Source of the DNA: JAMXLO01 sp963812505
Lineage (GTDB): Bacteria > Pseudomonadota > Alphaproteobacteria > Acetobacterales > Acetobacteraceae
Assembly: GCA_963812505.1 (NCBI GenBank)
Contig: CAWEVM010000031.1
Location: 1-64,000, forward strand
DNA: 64,000 bases
Direction: 5' to 3'
Each line of letters begins with the position of its first letter. The first letter of the stretch is position 1. Below the pieces are notes generated by a model. That model was not told where the DNA came from. It did not search any database and saw nothing but the letters and a program-made list of their open reading frames with translations. Below, one piece after another: positions 51,705-62,012 of this stretch. Both the position numbers and the translations under genes were made by a program.

Positions 51705-53042
51705 ATGGGGTGGGAGAACAAGGTCGTCTGGTCGGAAGGGCTGTTCCTCCAGCCGCAGCATCTGCAGCAGCAGGAACGCTATTTCGACCGGCTGGTCCGC
51801 GGCAGCACCGCCGGCCTGCGCCCGTTCGGCTGGGGCCTGACGCAGCTCGACATCGACACGGACCTGCTGGCGCTCGGCAAGTTCGCGGTCCGCTCCATCG
51901 CCGGCATCCTGCCCGACGGCACGCCGTTCAGCGCGCCGTCCGACACCGACTGCCCGACCCCGCTCGACCTGCCCGAGGGCGTGCGGAACAGCCAGGTCTA
52001 TCTGCTGCTGCCGACGCGCCAGCCCGGCGGGGTGGAGACTGCGCCGCCCGAGCGTACCGAGACCGTGGCGCGCTTCACCACGGCCGAGCATGAGGCGATG
52101 GACACCAATGCCGGCTATCAGGGCACCGCGACGGTGCCGATCGGCCGGCTGCGGCTGCGTTTCGCGCTGGAGGGGGAGGCGCGGGGCGGTCATGCCGCCA
52201 TCGGCCTCGCCCGGATCGTGGAGATGCGCGCCGACAAGAGCGTGGTGCTCGACGACGGCTTCATCCCGCCGCTGCTGGTCAGCCTCCCCTCCCCTGTCCT
52301 GACCGGTTTCGCCACCCAGCTTCAGGGCCTGCTGCATCATCGCGCCGAGGCGCTTGCAGGGCGTGTATCCGAGAGCGCGACGCGCGGCGCGGCCGAGATC
52401 GCCGACTATCTGCTGCTGCAGGTCTGCAACCGCTACGAGCCGCTGATGACGCATCTGGCCGCCACGCTGGGCCAGATGCATCCGGAGGACTTCTACCGGC
52501 TCGCGGTCAGCCTGGCCGGCGAGCTGGCGACGTTCACCGAGGCGCGCAAGCGGCCCGCGGCGTTCCCGGTGTATCGCCACGACGACCTGCAGGCGACGTT
52601 CCGCCCGGTGATGGCGGCGCTGCGCCAGTCGCTGTCGGCGGTGCTGGAGCAGACGGCGGTGCCGATCCCGCTGCAGGAGCGTCGCTTCGGCATCCGTGTC
52701 GGCCCGATCGCCGACCGCAGCCTGCTCAGCAACGCGACCTGGGTGCTGGCGATCAAGGCGCAGATGCCGCCCGAGGCGCTGCGCCGCAGCTTCCCCAACC
52801 TGGTCAAGATCGGCCCGGTCGAGCAGATCCGCGAACTGATCAACGTCGCCCTGCCGGGGATCGCGGTGCGCGCGCTGCCGGTGGCGCCTCGCCAGCTCCC
52901 CTATTACGCCAACACAACGTATTTCGAGCTGGACCGCAGCAGCCCCTACTGGGGGGCGCTCACCCGCTCAGGGGGGGTAGCGATTCATGTCACAGGGGAC
53001 GTCCCCGGCCTGGAAATAGAGTGCTGGGCGATCAGGGGATGA
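51705..53042 (+). CDS. tssK: T6SS baseplate protein TssK
   Basis: A 445-residue protein that links the baseplate to the membrane complex. Family start: NKVVWSEGLFLQPQHLQQQE followed by RYFDRLVRG. The middle has RFALEGEARGGHAAIGLARI and LLQVCNRYEPLMTHLAATLG. The C-terminal domain, which contacts TssL, contains LINVALPGIAVRALPVAPRQ and YFELDRSSPYW. Intact over its whole length. It is followed after seven bases by tssL. Confidence 0.96.
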   Translation: MGWENKVVWSEGLFLQPQHLQQQERYFDRLVRGSTAGLRPFGWGLTQLDIDTDLLALGKFAVRSIAGILPDGTPFSAPSDTDCPTPLDLPEGVRNSQVYLLLPTRQPGGVETAPPERTETVARFTTAEHEAMDTNAGYQGTATVPIGRLRLRFALEGEARGGHAAIGLARIVEMRADKSVVLDDGFIPPLLVSLPSPVLTGFATQLQGLLHHRAEALAGRVSESATRGAAEIADYLLLQVCNRYEPLMTHLAATLGQMHPEDFYRLAVSLAGELATFTEARKRPAAFPVYRHDDLQATFRPVMAALRQSLSAVLEQTAVPIPLQERRFGIRVGPIADRSLLSNATWVLAIKAQMPPEALRRSFPNLVKIGPVEQIRELINVALPGIAVRALPVAPRQLPYYANTTYFELDRSSPYWGALTRSGGVAIHVTGDVPGLEIECWAIRG

Positions 53043-53049
53043 CCGGGCC

Positions 53050-54438
53050 ATGACCGAGACCGACGATCCTTTTGCCGAGCCGGGAGACACCAACGCGACG
53101 CTGCTGCTGCCGCGGCCGGGTGGCGTGGCGGCCGCGTCGCGCCCCACGCCCGCCACTGCTGCTGTCACTGCCCCGGCCCTCGCACCCGCGCCAGTCCGGT
53201 CCCGTCGCGTCCAGCAGCCGGAGTTCGTGCCCACGGTCGGTGCCAACGCGCTGATTGCCGCGGCGGCGCCGCTGCTGGTGGCAGCCGCCCGCATCGGCCG
53301 CGGCCGGGCGCCCGATCCGGACCAGCTCCGCCGCAGCATGGTCGAGGCGGTGCGTGAATTCGAGACGCGCGCCGTGGCGACCGGGCTCGACACGCACAGC
53401 CTGCGCGCGGCGCGCTACGCGCTGTGTGCCACGATCGACGACCTGGTGCTCAGCACGCCGTGGGGCAGTTCCAGCTCCTGGGTGACGCGAAGCCTCACCA
53501 GCAGCTTCCACAACGAGGTCACCGGCGGCGAGCGCTTCTTCGGCATTCTGGAGCAGATGCAGAAGGATCCCGGTCGCCATGCCGAGGTGATCGAGCTGAT
53601 GTATCTGTGCGCCTCGCTCGGCTTCGAGGGGCGGTATCGCGTCCTGGGGCGCGGCGGGGCGGCGCTCACCGAGCTGCGCGACGGCCTGTATCGCGGCATC
53701 CGCCAGCGCCGCGGCGAGTTCGAGCGGGAACTGTCGCCGCAATGGCGCGGCATCGACACCGGCGGCCGGAGGCTGGGCTGGCGTGTTCCGCTGTGGCTGA
53801 TCGGGCTTGGCACGCTGGCCGCGGTCTGCGTGATCTATCTGGCCTTCAACCTCGCCCTGGCCGGTGCGTCGGACATCGCCTTCGGAGAGTTCGCGGCGCT
53901 GCCGCCGCACGGTCCCGTCAAGGTCGCGCGCGCCGCCGCGGTGGCACCGCCGCCACCCCCGCCGGCCGCCCCTGCTGTGGCGGGCGCGAACCCGGCCAGG
54001 CCCTCGCTGCACCAGTTCCTGCAACCAGAGATCGCCGCCGGTCTGGTGCAGGTGCTGGAGGATCCGCAATCCGTCACCGTGCGGCTGGTCAACCGCACCA
54101 TGTTCGCCTCCGGCTCGGCGGAGCTGAACCCGAGCGCCATGCCGCTGCTGACCCGGATCGGCCAGGCGGTGCGCGACGAGCCGGGCAACGTGCTGGTGAA
54201 CGGCTACACCGACAACCAGCCGATCCGCACGGTTCGGTTCCCCTCCAACTGGCAGTTGTCGCAGGCGCGCGCCGAGGCGGTGGCCAAGGTGCTGGCCGCG
54301 CAGCTTCCCACCGATCGTCCGGTGAGCGCCGCGGGCAAGGGAGACGCCGACCCGCTGGCGCCCAACACCAGTGCCGACGGACGCGAACGCAATCGCCGCA
54401 CGGAGATCGTGCTGCTCAGAACATCGAGGCTGCCATGA
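53050..54438 (+). CDS. tssL: T6SS inner-membrane protein TssL with OmpA-like C-terminal domain
   Basis: A 462-residue 'evolved' TssL (DotU/IcmH-like). The N-terminal cytoplasmic hook domain covers about residues 65-235: LRAARYALCATIDDLVLSTP, SLTSSFHNEVTGGERFFGIL, then HAEVIELMYLCASLGFEGRY and TELRDGLYRGI. One membrane helix follows (VPLWLIGLGTLAAVCVIYLA, about 246-268). The periplasmic part has a Pro-rich linker and an OmpA/MotB peptidoglycan-binding domain: VNGYTDNQPIRT, SNWQLSQARAEAVAKVLAAQ and ADGRERNRRTEIVLL. This anchors the secretion complex to the cell wall. The stop overlaps the tssM ATG by four bases. Confidence 0.96.
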   Translation: MTETDDPFAEPGDTNATLLLPRPGGVAAASRPTPATAAVTAPALAPAPVRSRRVQQPEFVPTVGANALIAAAAPLLVAAARIGRGRAPDPDQLRRSMVEAVREFETRAVATGLDTHSLRAARYALCATIDDLVLSTPWGSSSSWVTRSLTSSFHNEVTGGERFFGILEQMQKDPGRHAEVIELMYLCASLGFEGRYRVLGRGGAALTELRDGLYRGIRQRRGEFERELSPQWRGIDTGGRRLGWRVPLWLIGLGTLAAVCVIYLAFNLALAGASDIAFGEFAALPPHGPVKVARAAAVAPPPPPPAAPAVAGANPARPSLHQFLQPEIAAGLVQVLEDPQSVTVRLVNRTMFASGSAELNPSAMPLLTRIGQAVRDEPGNVLVNGYTDNQPIRTVRFPSNWQLSQARAEAVAKVLAAQLPTDRPVSAAGKGDADPLAPNTSADGRERNRRTEIVLLRTSRLP

Positions 54439-57400
54439 AAACCTTCTATGCCCGCATCGTGCGCAGCCGCTGGCTGACGACGCTGCTCGGAGTGCTGCTG
54501 CTGGGGCTGGTGGTGTGGTTCTTCGGGCCGCTGCTCGCCGTCGGCATCTCCCGCCCGCTGGAGACCGAGCTCGCCCGAGGCGGCGTCATCGGGGCCTGCC
54601 TGCTGGCCTGGCTGGTGTGGAACCTGATGCACGTCTGGCAAGCCCGCAAGCGCGACAAGGCGCTGGTGGACGGCGTCGCCGCCGAACAGGTCGATCCGTC
54701 CGAGGCGGCCTCGGCCGAAGAGGTGGCGCTGCTGGGCGGCCGGCTGCGCGAGGCGCTGCATGCGCTGAAGCGCGCCAAACTGGGCGGCCGGTCGGGGCGC
54801 TATCTGTATCAGCTTCCCTGGTACCTGTTCATCGGCCCGCCCGGCGCGGGCAAGACCACGGCCCTGACCAATTGCGGCCTGCGCTTTCCGCTCGCCGACA
54901 CGTTCGGTCCGGGCGCGATGCGCGGCGTGGGTGGCACCCGCAACTGCGACTGGTGGTTCACCGACCAGGCGGTGATGATCGACACGGCCGGGCGCTATAC
55001 CACGCAGGACAGCGACGCCCGCGTGGACGGCGCCGGCTGGCTGGGCTTCCTGCGCCTGCTGAAGCAGCACCGCCGCCGCCAGCCGCTCAACGGCGTGGTC
55101 GTCGCGATCGGCCTGTCCGATCTCGCCGCTCTCGATGATGACGCACGCCATGCGCATGCCCGCACCATCCGCCGGCGCGTGCGTGAGCTGCACGACCAGC
55201 TTGGCGTGCGGGTGCCGATCTATGCCGTCTTCACCAAGACCGACCTGATCGCCGGCTTCGTCGAGTTCTTCGACAACCTGGGCAAGGAGGAGCGCGAGCA
55301 GGTCTGGGGCATGACCTTCCCGCTGGACGAGGCGTCCCCTGGGGCAGCCGACGAAGCGGGTGCGGTCGCGCAGTTCGGCCCCGAGTTCGACCGGCTGCTC
55401 ACGCGTCTCAACGACCGCATGCTGGAGCGCGTGCACCAGGAGCCGGACGTCGAGCGCCGCCGGCTGATCTACGGGTTTCCGCAGCAGATGGCGTCGCTGC
55501 GCGAGGTCGCACGGGAGTTCCTGGACGAGATCTTCCGCCCGAGCCGGCTGGAGGCGCGTCCGCTGCTGCGTGGCGTCTACTTCACCAGCGGCACGCAGGA
55601 CGGCACACCGATCGACCGCCTGCTGGGCGTCATGGCCGGCCGGTTCGGCCTGTCGCGCCAGGCGGTGACGGCATTCAGCGACGCCGGTCGCAGCTACTTC
55701 CTGACCCGCCTGGTGCGCGAGGTGATGTTCGGCGAGGCGGCGCTGGTCGGGCTCGACCGCAAGGTGGAGTGTCGGCATCGCTGGACCTGGATCGGCGCCT
55801 ACGCCACGGCCGCTGCCGTGCTGCTGAGCCTGACCGGGGTGTGGGCCGCGAGCTACTTCGGCAATCGCCTGATAATCGCCGAGGCGCATGAGACCGCGCT
55901 GCGTTACCAGGGGCAGTACGCCGAGCTGGTGAAGCGCGGCCCGCAGGACACCGACCTGACCGCCATCCTGCCCGCGCTGGAGACCTTGCGGACGGCGCGC
56001 GGCGGCTACGCCGATCGGGCGGAGGCGACACCGGTCGCCCTGACCTTCGGCCTCTACCAGGGCGCCAAGCTAGGGGCGGCGTCGATCGATGCGTATGATC
56101 GCGCGCTGAACGGGCTGCTGCTGCCGCGGCTGCTGGCGCGGCTGGAGGAGCAGATGCGCACGCATCTCCAGCAGCCGGATTTCCTCTACCAGGCGCTGAA
56201 GGTCTACCTGATCCTCGGCCGGCAGGGCCCGCTCGACGCCGCTCTGGTCGAGCAATGGATGGTCGCCGATTTCGCCGCGAGCTTCCCCGGCGACGACGGG
56301 GCCGACACGCGCGAGGCGCTGGCGCGACATGTGCACGCGATGCTGGACTACAAGCTGGAGCCGGTGGCGCTGGACGGGCCGCTGGTCGCTCAGGTGCGCG
56401 GCATCCTGACGCGCCAGCCGCTCGCCGAGTACACCTACAACCGGCTGGTGCGCAGCTCCGTCGTGCAGTCGCTGCCGGAGTGGACGGTGTTGGACAATGC
56501 GGGGCCGGCCGGGGCGCGCGTCTTCGAGCTGCGCGACGGCAAGGCGCTCAACACCGGCGTGCCGGGCATCTTCACCTGGAACGGCTATCACACCGTTCTG
56601 CTGCCGCTGCTGCCGCAGGTGACCAAGGACGCCAGCGAGGACGGCTGGGTGCTGGGACGCCCGCCGGTCAAGCTCAGCGAGAGCATCAGCCAGCTCAACC
56701 AGCTTCGCCGCGACATCCTGGGGCTTTACCTCGACGACTATGCGCGGCGCTGGGATGCGCTGCTGGCCAACGTCGCGCTGAAGTCGTTCGGCGACATCTC
56801 CCATGGTCTGGACGAGCTCTATCTGCTGTCGGCACCGGAATCGCCGCTGCGCGACCTGCTGCAGGCGGTCGATACAGAGACCCAGCTCAGCCGGCCGGCG
56901 GCGACCGAGAAGGCGACCAGCGAGGTCGAGGCCAAGGCAGCCAAGGTGGGCAAGAGCGTGGGCGGGTTCGCCGGCTACCTCGCGCGCTCCGGCCTGACCT
57001 TCCAGCAGAACGAGGCGGTGTCGATCATCGCCCAGTCGTTCGGCACCACGCCGGGCGGCAAGCCGGTCGATCCGGCGCAGCGCGTGGACCAGCACTTCCA
57101 GGCGCTGCACGACTTCGTCGCGGGCGCCGAGGGCAAGCCGGCGCAGCTCGAGGCGGCGATCGGCAAGATCGCGCAGGTCTATCAAGGGCTGAGCCAGGCC
57201 GCGAACGCGCCCAACCAGGGTGCCGCATTGCTCGGCATGGTGTCCGGCCAGGGCAATGGCAGCGGTGGTAGCGGGGGCGCCGCCGGCGCCGCGGCACAGC
57301 TACAGGAGCTGTCGCAGAGCCTGCCGAAGCCGGTCGCTGCCATGCTGCAGACCGTGTCGCAGAGCAGCGCGGCGGTGACCGCGAACGGCGCAAGCACGGA

Positions 57401-58097
57401 GCTGTCCGACGCCTGGCGGTCCAAGGTGCTGCCGCTGTGCCGCGCCGCGTTCGATCGCTACCCGTTCGTCGCCAAGAGCACGCAGGACGTTCCGCTGGAT
57501 GACTTCGTGCGCCTGCTCGGCCCGAGCGGACTGACCGACCAGTTCTTCGACCAGTACCTGAAGCCGTTCGTGGATACCTCGCAGACGCCGTGGCAATGGC
57601 AGTCCGCCGACCACACGCGCCTCAACCTGTCGCCGGCGACCCTGGTGACCTTCCAGCGCGCCGCCGATATCCGCGATGCACTGTTCGCAGCCGGCGGGTC
57701 GCAGATCGGCACGAAGTTCCAGCTGGTGCCGGAGACGCTCGATCCGGGCCTCGCCTCGGTCAGCCTCGAGGTCGGCGGCCGCAGGGTGAGCTATGCGCAC
57801 GGCCCGACCGAGGCCACCAGCCTGCAATGGCCGGCGGCCGACGGGAACACGCTGGTGCGGCTCACCATGACGCCGGCGGACGGCAAGCCGGCGACAATCG
57901 TCGAGAACAACGGCCCCTGGTCGCTGCTGCACGTGCTGGACAGCGCGCATGTGACGCCGAGCGATCAGCCGGACAAGTTCCGCGTGACGTTCACCTCGCC
58001 CGCCGGCACGGCCAGCTTCGCGCTGAACGCCAGCAGCGTGCGCAACCCGTTCACCCTGGCGGCGCTGCGCTCGTTCCGCTGCCCCTCCAACCTGTAA
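54435..58097 (+). CDS. tssM: T6SS inner-membrane protein TssM (IcmF)
   Basis: A 1220-residue core of the T6SS membrane complex that spans the inner membrane and reaches TssJ through the periplasm. Two membrane helices lie near the N-terminus (residues 13-37 and 49-68). The cytoplasmic NTPase-like domain has Walker A IGPPGAGKTTALTN (134-141) and GGTRNCDWWFTDQAVMIDTA with the switch Asp. A third helix is near 455-475 (ATAAAVLLSLTGVWAASYF). The large periplasmic part contains LGLYLDDYARRWDALLANV and the C-terminal TssM domain with FVRLLGPSGLTDQFFDQYL. No frame break over 3.6 kb. Confidence 0.96.
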   Translation: MKTFYARIVRSRWLTTLLGVLLLGLVVWFFGPLLAVGISRPLETELARGGVIGACLLAWLVWNLMHVWQARKRDKALVDGVAAEQVDPSEAASAEEVALLGGRLREALHALKRAKLGGRSGRYLYQLPWYLFIGPPGAGKTTALTNCGLRFPLADTFGPGAMRGVGGTRNCDWWFTDQAVMIDTAGRYTTQDSDARVDGAGWLGFLRLLKQHRRRQPLNGVVVAIGLSDLAALDDDARHAHARTIRRRVRELHDQLGVRVPIYAVFTKTDLIAGFVEFFDNLGKEEREQVWGMTFPLDEASPGAADEAGAVAQFGPEFDRLLTRLNDRMLERVHQEPDVERRRLIYGFPQQMASLREVAREFLDEIFRPSRLEARPLLRGVYFTSGTQDGTPIDRLLGVMAGRFGLSRQAVTAFSDAGRSYFLTRLVREVMFGEAALVGLDRKVECRHRWTWIGAYATAAAVLLSLTGVWAASYFGNRLIIAEAHETALRYQGQYAELVKRGPQDTDLTAILPALETLRTARGGYADRAEATPVALTFGLYQGAKLGAASIDAYDRALNGLLLPRLLARLEEQMRTHLQQPDFLYQALKVYLILGRQGPLDAALVEQWMVADFAASFPGDDGADTREALARHVHAMLDYKLEPVALDGPLVAQVRGILTRQPLAEYTYNRLVRSSVVQSLPEWTVLDNAGPAGARVFELRDGKALNTGVPGIFTWNGYHTVLLPLLPQVTKDASEDGWVLGRPPVKLSESISQLNQLRRDILGLYLDDYARRWDALLANVALKSFGDISHGLDELYLLSAPESPLRDLLQAVDTETQLSRPAATEKATSEVEAKAAKVGKSVGGFAGYLARSGLTFQQNEAVSIIAQSFGTTPGGKPVDPAQRVDQHFQALHDFVAGAEGKPAQLEAAIGKIAQVYQGLSQAANAPNQGAALLGMVSGQGNGSGGSGGAAGAAAQLQELSQSLPKPVAAMLQTVSQSSAAVTANGASTELSDAWRSKVLPLCRAAFDRYPFVAKSTQDVPLDDFVRLLGPSGLTDQFFDQYLKPFVDTSQTPWQWQSADHTRLNLSPATLVTFQRAADIRDALFAAGGSQIGTKFQLVPETLDPGLASVSLEVGGRRVSYAHGPTEATSLQWPAADGNTLVRLTMTPADGKPATIVENNGPWSLLHVLDSAHVTPSDQPDKFRVTFTSPAGTASFALNASSVRNPFTLAALRSFRCPSNL

Positions 58098-58110
58098 GGC
58101 GAGACGTGTG

Positions 58111-59963
58111 ATGTCGGACAGCGATGCAAAGCCGAATGTCGATGTGACGATCAAGCCGGATCCCGGTTTCACGCTCAGCTTTACCGCTCTGCGCGCGAGC
58201 GAGGAACTGGGCCGGCCTTTCCTGTTCGAACTGGATGTCGCCAGCGACACGGTGAAGGGCGATCTCACCTCCCTGCTCGGCAGCTCGGCCACGGTCACCA
58301 TCTCCGTGGACGACACGACGAAACGCCACTTCAACGGCATCATCGCATGTGCCTCGTATGAGGGGCTTGCCGCTGGCGCGCATCGCTATCGGCTGGAGCT
58401 GCGGCCATGGATCTGGCTGCTGTCGCGCATCCGCACCAGCCGCATCTTTCAGAACCAGTCGGTGTGGGATGTCATCACCACCGTGTTCCGCGACGCGGGC
58501 TTCACCAAGTTCGAGGACAAGCGGCAGAACGGCACCGGCGACATCAAGCTGGAGTACTGCGTGCAGTACCGAGGAAACCTCGCTCGACTTCGTCACCCGG
58601 CTGATGGAGACGTACGGGCTCTACTACTTCTTCACGCACAGCGACGACCAACACGTGCTGGTGATGGCGGATGATCCGAATTCCCACAAGGCCCTGGGGA
58701 AGGCGGTTCCGTTCAATAGCGATGAAACGGAATATCGGCGCATCGACGATCATATCTGGCAATGGTCCTCGGCGCTGCATCTGCAGTCCGGCGGCGTGAC
58801 GCTGAACGACTACAACTTCACTACGCCGTCGGCTGACCTCACGGCAAAGTCGCTCGATGCGGGGAGCCACAGCTACGGCTCTTACGAGATGTTCGACTAT
58901 CCCGGGCCACACGGCACGACGGGAGACGGCCAGAAGCTCGCCGCCGTGCGCATGCAGGACATCTCCGCACGGCGGCAGGTGCTGAGCGGGACCAGCAATT
59001 GCCGCGGACTGCACGCGGGCGGCAAGTTCACTTTGTCCGATTTCACCGACGAGGCGCAGAACCGCGAATACCTGCTGACCCAGCGCGACCTGTACGGTGG
59101 AGTTCGCTGAAGGGCAGTCGGATGACCGCGGCGAATTGACCGACACGTTCCGCTGTGTCTTTGCGGCGATGAAGGGCGACATTCCGTTCCGCCTGGACCG
59201 GCGCACGCCACGGCCGGTGATGCGCGGGCCGCAGACCGCCAAGGTCACCGGCGCGCCGGGCGACGAGATCACCACCGATCAGTACGGCCGGATCAAGGTC
59301 AAGTTCTTCTGGGACCGCAGTGCGGTGCAGGACGACAACAGCTCCTGCTGGATTCGCGTGGCCCAGATCTGGGCCGGTGCGAACTGGGGCGGCATGTTCA
59401 TCCCGCGCGTCGGGCAGGAGGTGGTGGTCGAATTCCTCGACGGCGATCCCGACCGGCCGATCATCACCGGCTGCGTCTACAACGCCAACCAGGGCGTGCC
59501 GTATCCGCTGCCCGACAACAAGACGCGTTCGGGGATCAAGACCCACTCGAGCACCGGCAGCGGCAACAACGAACTGCGCTTCGAGGACAAGGCAGGATCG
59601 GAGGAGATCTTCCTGCAGGCGCAGAAGGACTACAACAAGGTGGTGCTGAACAACGAGACGGTGAAGATCACCCAGGACACCACGACGACGGTGGAAAAGG
59701 GCAACCGCTCGGTCACCGTCTCGCAGGGCAACGATGGTCTGACGGTCTCGACCGGCGATCACACGATCACGGTCTCCGCCGGCAACAGCACGATCAAGGC
59801 AGGCCAGTCGATCCTGTTGCAGGTCGGCGGCAACTCCGTGCGGATCGACACCGACGGCATCACGCTGGTCGGCTCCAAGGTTTCCATCATGGCGCAGGAG
59901 TCGATGTCCGTGGATGGCGGCCTGTCGATGACGCTGCAGGCCGCGCAGATCGCGATCAACTGA
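58111..59963 (+). pseudogene. vgrG: T6SS spike protein VgrG (TssI), two single-base frame breaks
   Basis: VgrG trimers form the puncturing spike and carry effectors. Part 1 (from MSDSDAKPNVDVTIKPDPGF) has the gp27-like start with VWDVITTVFRDAGFTKFEDK and EYCVQYR. One extra base near 58572 then shifts to ETSLDFVTRLMETYGLYYFF, HSDDQHVLVMADDP and REYLLTQRDLY. One extra base near 59096 shifts again to VEFAEGQSDDRGELTDTFRC, RRTPRPVMRGPQTAKVTG and the OB-fold IKVKFFWDRSAVQDDNSSCW. The beta-helix end ends MTLQAAQIAIN. Corrected length is 616 residues, normal for a VgrG without an effector extension. As written it would be non-functional. Confidence 0.92.
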
Positions 59964-59974
59964 GCGGCGCGATA

Positions 59975-61375
59975 ATGGACACCGAATTCACCGCGCTGCT
60001 CGAACGCGATGTCGGTTCGCTGGGCGAAACCGCGTGCCGCGTGCTGGCCGAACATGCACCGCCCAGCGCCATTCCGAGCCGCGTGATCGAGGCAGCGATC
60101 GCGGCGATCGATCGCCGGCTGAGCGAGCAGTTGAACCTGATCCTGCATCATGCGGACTTCCAGCGGATGGAAGCGACATGGCGCGGTCTGAGCTTCCTGG
60201 TCGACGGCATCGAGAACGGCTTCATGCACAAGATCAAGGTGCTGGACATCTCGAAGCAGGAGCTTGGCCGCACTCTGCGCAAGTTCCGCGGCACCGCGTG
60301 GGACCAGAGCCCGATCTTCAAGAAGATCTACGAGGAGGAATACGGGCAGTTCGGCGGCGAGCCGTTCGGCGTGATGATCGGCGACTACGCGTTCGATCAC
60401 GGCCCGCGGGACGTGCAGCTGCTGGGCGACATGGCGCAGATCGCCGCCGCGGCGCATGCGCCGTTCATCGCCGCGGCCGCACCGTCGGTGATGCAGATGG
60501 AGAGCTGGGGCGAACTCGCCAATCCGCGCGATCTGACCAGGATATTCCAGACGCCGGAATACGCCGCCTGGCGCAGCCTGCGCGAGAGCGAGGACGCGCG
60601 CTATCTCGGCCTGTGCATGCCGCGCTTCCTGGCTCGCCTGCCGTACGGTGCGCGAACCGATCCGGTGGAGGCGTTCGACTTCGAAGAGCAGACGGATGGT
60701 CCCGACGGCAGCAGGCACCTGTGGGCCAATGCGGCCTATGCCATGGCGGCGAATGTCGCGCGCGCCTTCGAACAGTACGGCTGGTGCGTGCGCATCCGGG
60801 GCATCGACACGGGCGGGATCGTCGAGGGGCTTCCGGTGCTGAGTTTCCCCACGGCCGACGGCGCGGTGGATGTGAAATGCTCGACCGAGATCGCGCTGAG
60901 CGAGCGGCGCGAGGCGGAACTGGCACAGGCCGGGCTGATCCCCCTCGTCCATCGCAAGCATACCGGCACGGCGGCATTCGTCAGCGCTCAGTCACTGCAG
61001 ATGCCGCGGCAGTACGACGACCCGGCGGCGACGGCGAGCGCCAATCTTTCGGCGCGGCTGCCCTACCTGTTCGCGTGCTGCCGCTTCGCGCACTACCTGA
61101 AATGCATGGTCCGCGACAAGGTCGGCTCGTCGATGGACAAGGTGCAACTGTCGCAGTGGCTGCAGGAGTGGCTGCTCGGTTATGTCGACGGCGCGCCGGA
61201 CCGATCGAGCGAAGAATGGAAGGCCGCCCATCCGCTGGTGAATGCCCGTGTGACGCTGCTGGAGAAGCCGGACTCGCCGGGCCATTACGAGGCACGGTTC
61301 TTCCTGCGACCGCATTACCAACTCGAAGGCCTGACGGCGGTGCTGCGCATCGTCTCGCGCCTGCCCACCGCATGA
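59975..61375 (+). CDS. tssC: T6SS sheath large subunit TssC, copy 2 (intact)
   Basis: A 466-residue TssC. From residue about 40 it follows copy 1 closely: LNLILHHADFQRMEATWRGL, then ELGRTLRKFRGTAWDQSPIF and FGVMIGDYAFDHGPRDVQLL. It has a shorter N-terminus (MDTEFTALLERDVGSLGETA) than copy 1, and no separate TssB gene next to it. Some alphaproteobacteria, such as Agrobacterium, have two TssC proteins that both support secretion. It could form mixed sheaths with the same TssB. It lies after vgrG and directly before hcp2, so the two late genes seem to be a copy of the tssC1-hcp1 pair. Confidence 0.95.
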   Translation: MDTEFTALLERDVGSLGETACRVLAEHAPPSAIPSRVIEAAIAAIDRRLSEQLNLILHHADFQRMEATWRGLSFLVDGIENGFMHKIKVLDISKQELGRTLRKFRGTAWDQSPIFKKIYEEEYGQFGGEPFGVMIGDYAFDHGPRDVQLLGDMAQIAAAAHAPFIAAAAPSVMQMESWGELANPRDLTRIFQTPEYAAWRSLRESEDARYLGLCMPRFLARLPYGARTDPVEAFDFEEQTDGPDGSRHLWANAAYAMAANVARAFEQYGWCVRIRGIDTGGIVEGLPVLSFPTADGAVDVKCSTEIALSERREAELAQAGLIPLVHRKHTGTAAFVSAQSLQMPRQYDDPAATASANLSARLPYLFACCRFAHYLKCMVRDKVGSSMDKVQLSQWLQEWLLGYVDGAPDRSSEEWKAAHPLVNARVTLLEKPDSPGHYEARFFLRPHYQLEGLTAVLRIVSRLPTA

Positions 61376-61394
61376 CGAATTGGAGGAGAATACC

Positions 61395-62012
61395 GTGTCG
61401 ATCGATCTGCTGATGAAGTTCGTCAAGGGCAGCGACGCCATTGACGCGGAGTGCCAGACGACCGTCAATTCGAAGGATGATCTGCTGCATGACTTCAAGA
61501 CGGGCAAGTTCTTCGAGGTCGACGAGTTCAATTTTGGCGTCGGCCTGGAAGATGACGATTCGGCCGGGGAAAAGCCCAAGGAAAAGTACGGTGAAAAGCT
61601 GAAGCCTGCCGTGGGTGCGCATGCATCCCGCACGCGGTTCACCAACTGGCTCCGTGGCGAGCAGAAGGAATATCCGGTCGATCTCGAGCCGTTCACCTTC
61701 AGCAGACAGATGGACCAGGCATCGCCTCTGTTGTTCGAAATGTGCTGCAATTCGCAATCCTTCGCCTCGGCGACGCTGATCAAGCGCAAGGCTGCCGGCA
61801 CCGACGCCAGCGGCCGGGCATTCCTGCGGATCGACTTCAAGGATGTGCTGGTGATCGGCGTCGATTGGGACAGCGGCGATGTCGTGAAGGAGAAGTGCAA
61901 GTTCATCTGCCGCGACGTGCAGGTCCAGTACAAGCCGCAGACGCCGGACGGCACGCTGGGCGCTGCGGTTCCGGGGAACTGGAAGCGGAAGATGCCTAAG
62001 ATGGCGGGATGA
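61395..62012 (+). CDS. hcp: T6SS tube-type protein Hcp (TssD), copy 2
   Basis: A 205-residue Hcp-family protein. It starts at GTG with GGAGGAG upstream: MSIDLLMKFVKGSDAIDAEC. The family core appears as KTGKFFEVDEFNFGVGLEDD, then YPVDLEPFTFSRQMDQASPL and LFEMCCNSQSFASATLIKRK. It ends KFICRDVQVQYKPQTPDGTL. It is clearly different in sequence from Hcp1 and has an insertion rich in Lys/Glu near residues 50-80. That divergence suggests a specialised tube or cargo-carrying Hcp. It is the last recognised T6SS gene. Confidence 0.88.
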   Translation: MSIDLLMKFVKGSDAIDAECQTTVNSKDDLLHDFKTGKFFEVDEFNFGVGLEDDDSAGEKPKEKYGEKLKPAVGAHASRTRFTNWLRGEQKEYPVDLEPFTFSRQMDQASPLLFEMCCNSQSFASATLIKRKAAGTDASGRAFLRIDFKDVLVIGVDWDSGDVVKEKCKFICRDVQVQYKPQTPDGTLGAAVPGNWKRKMPKMAG

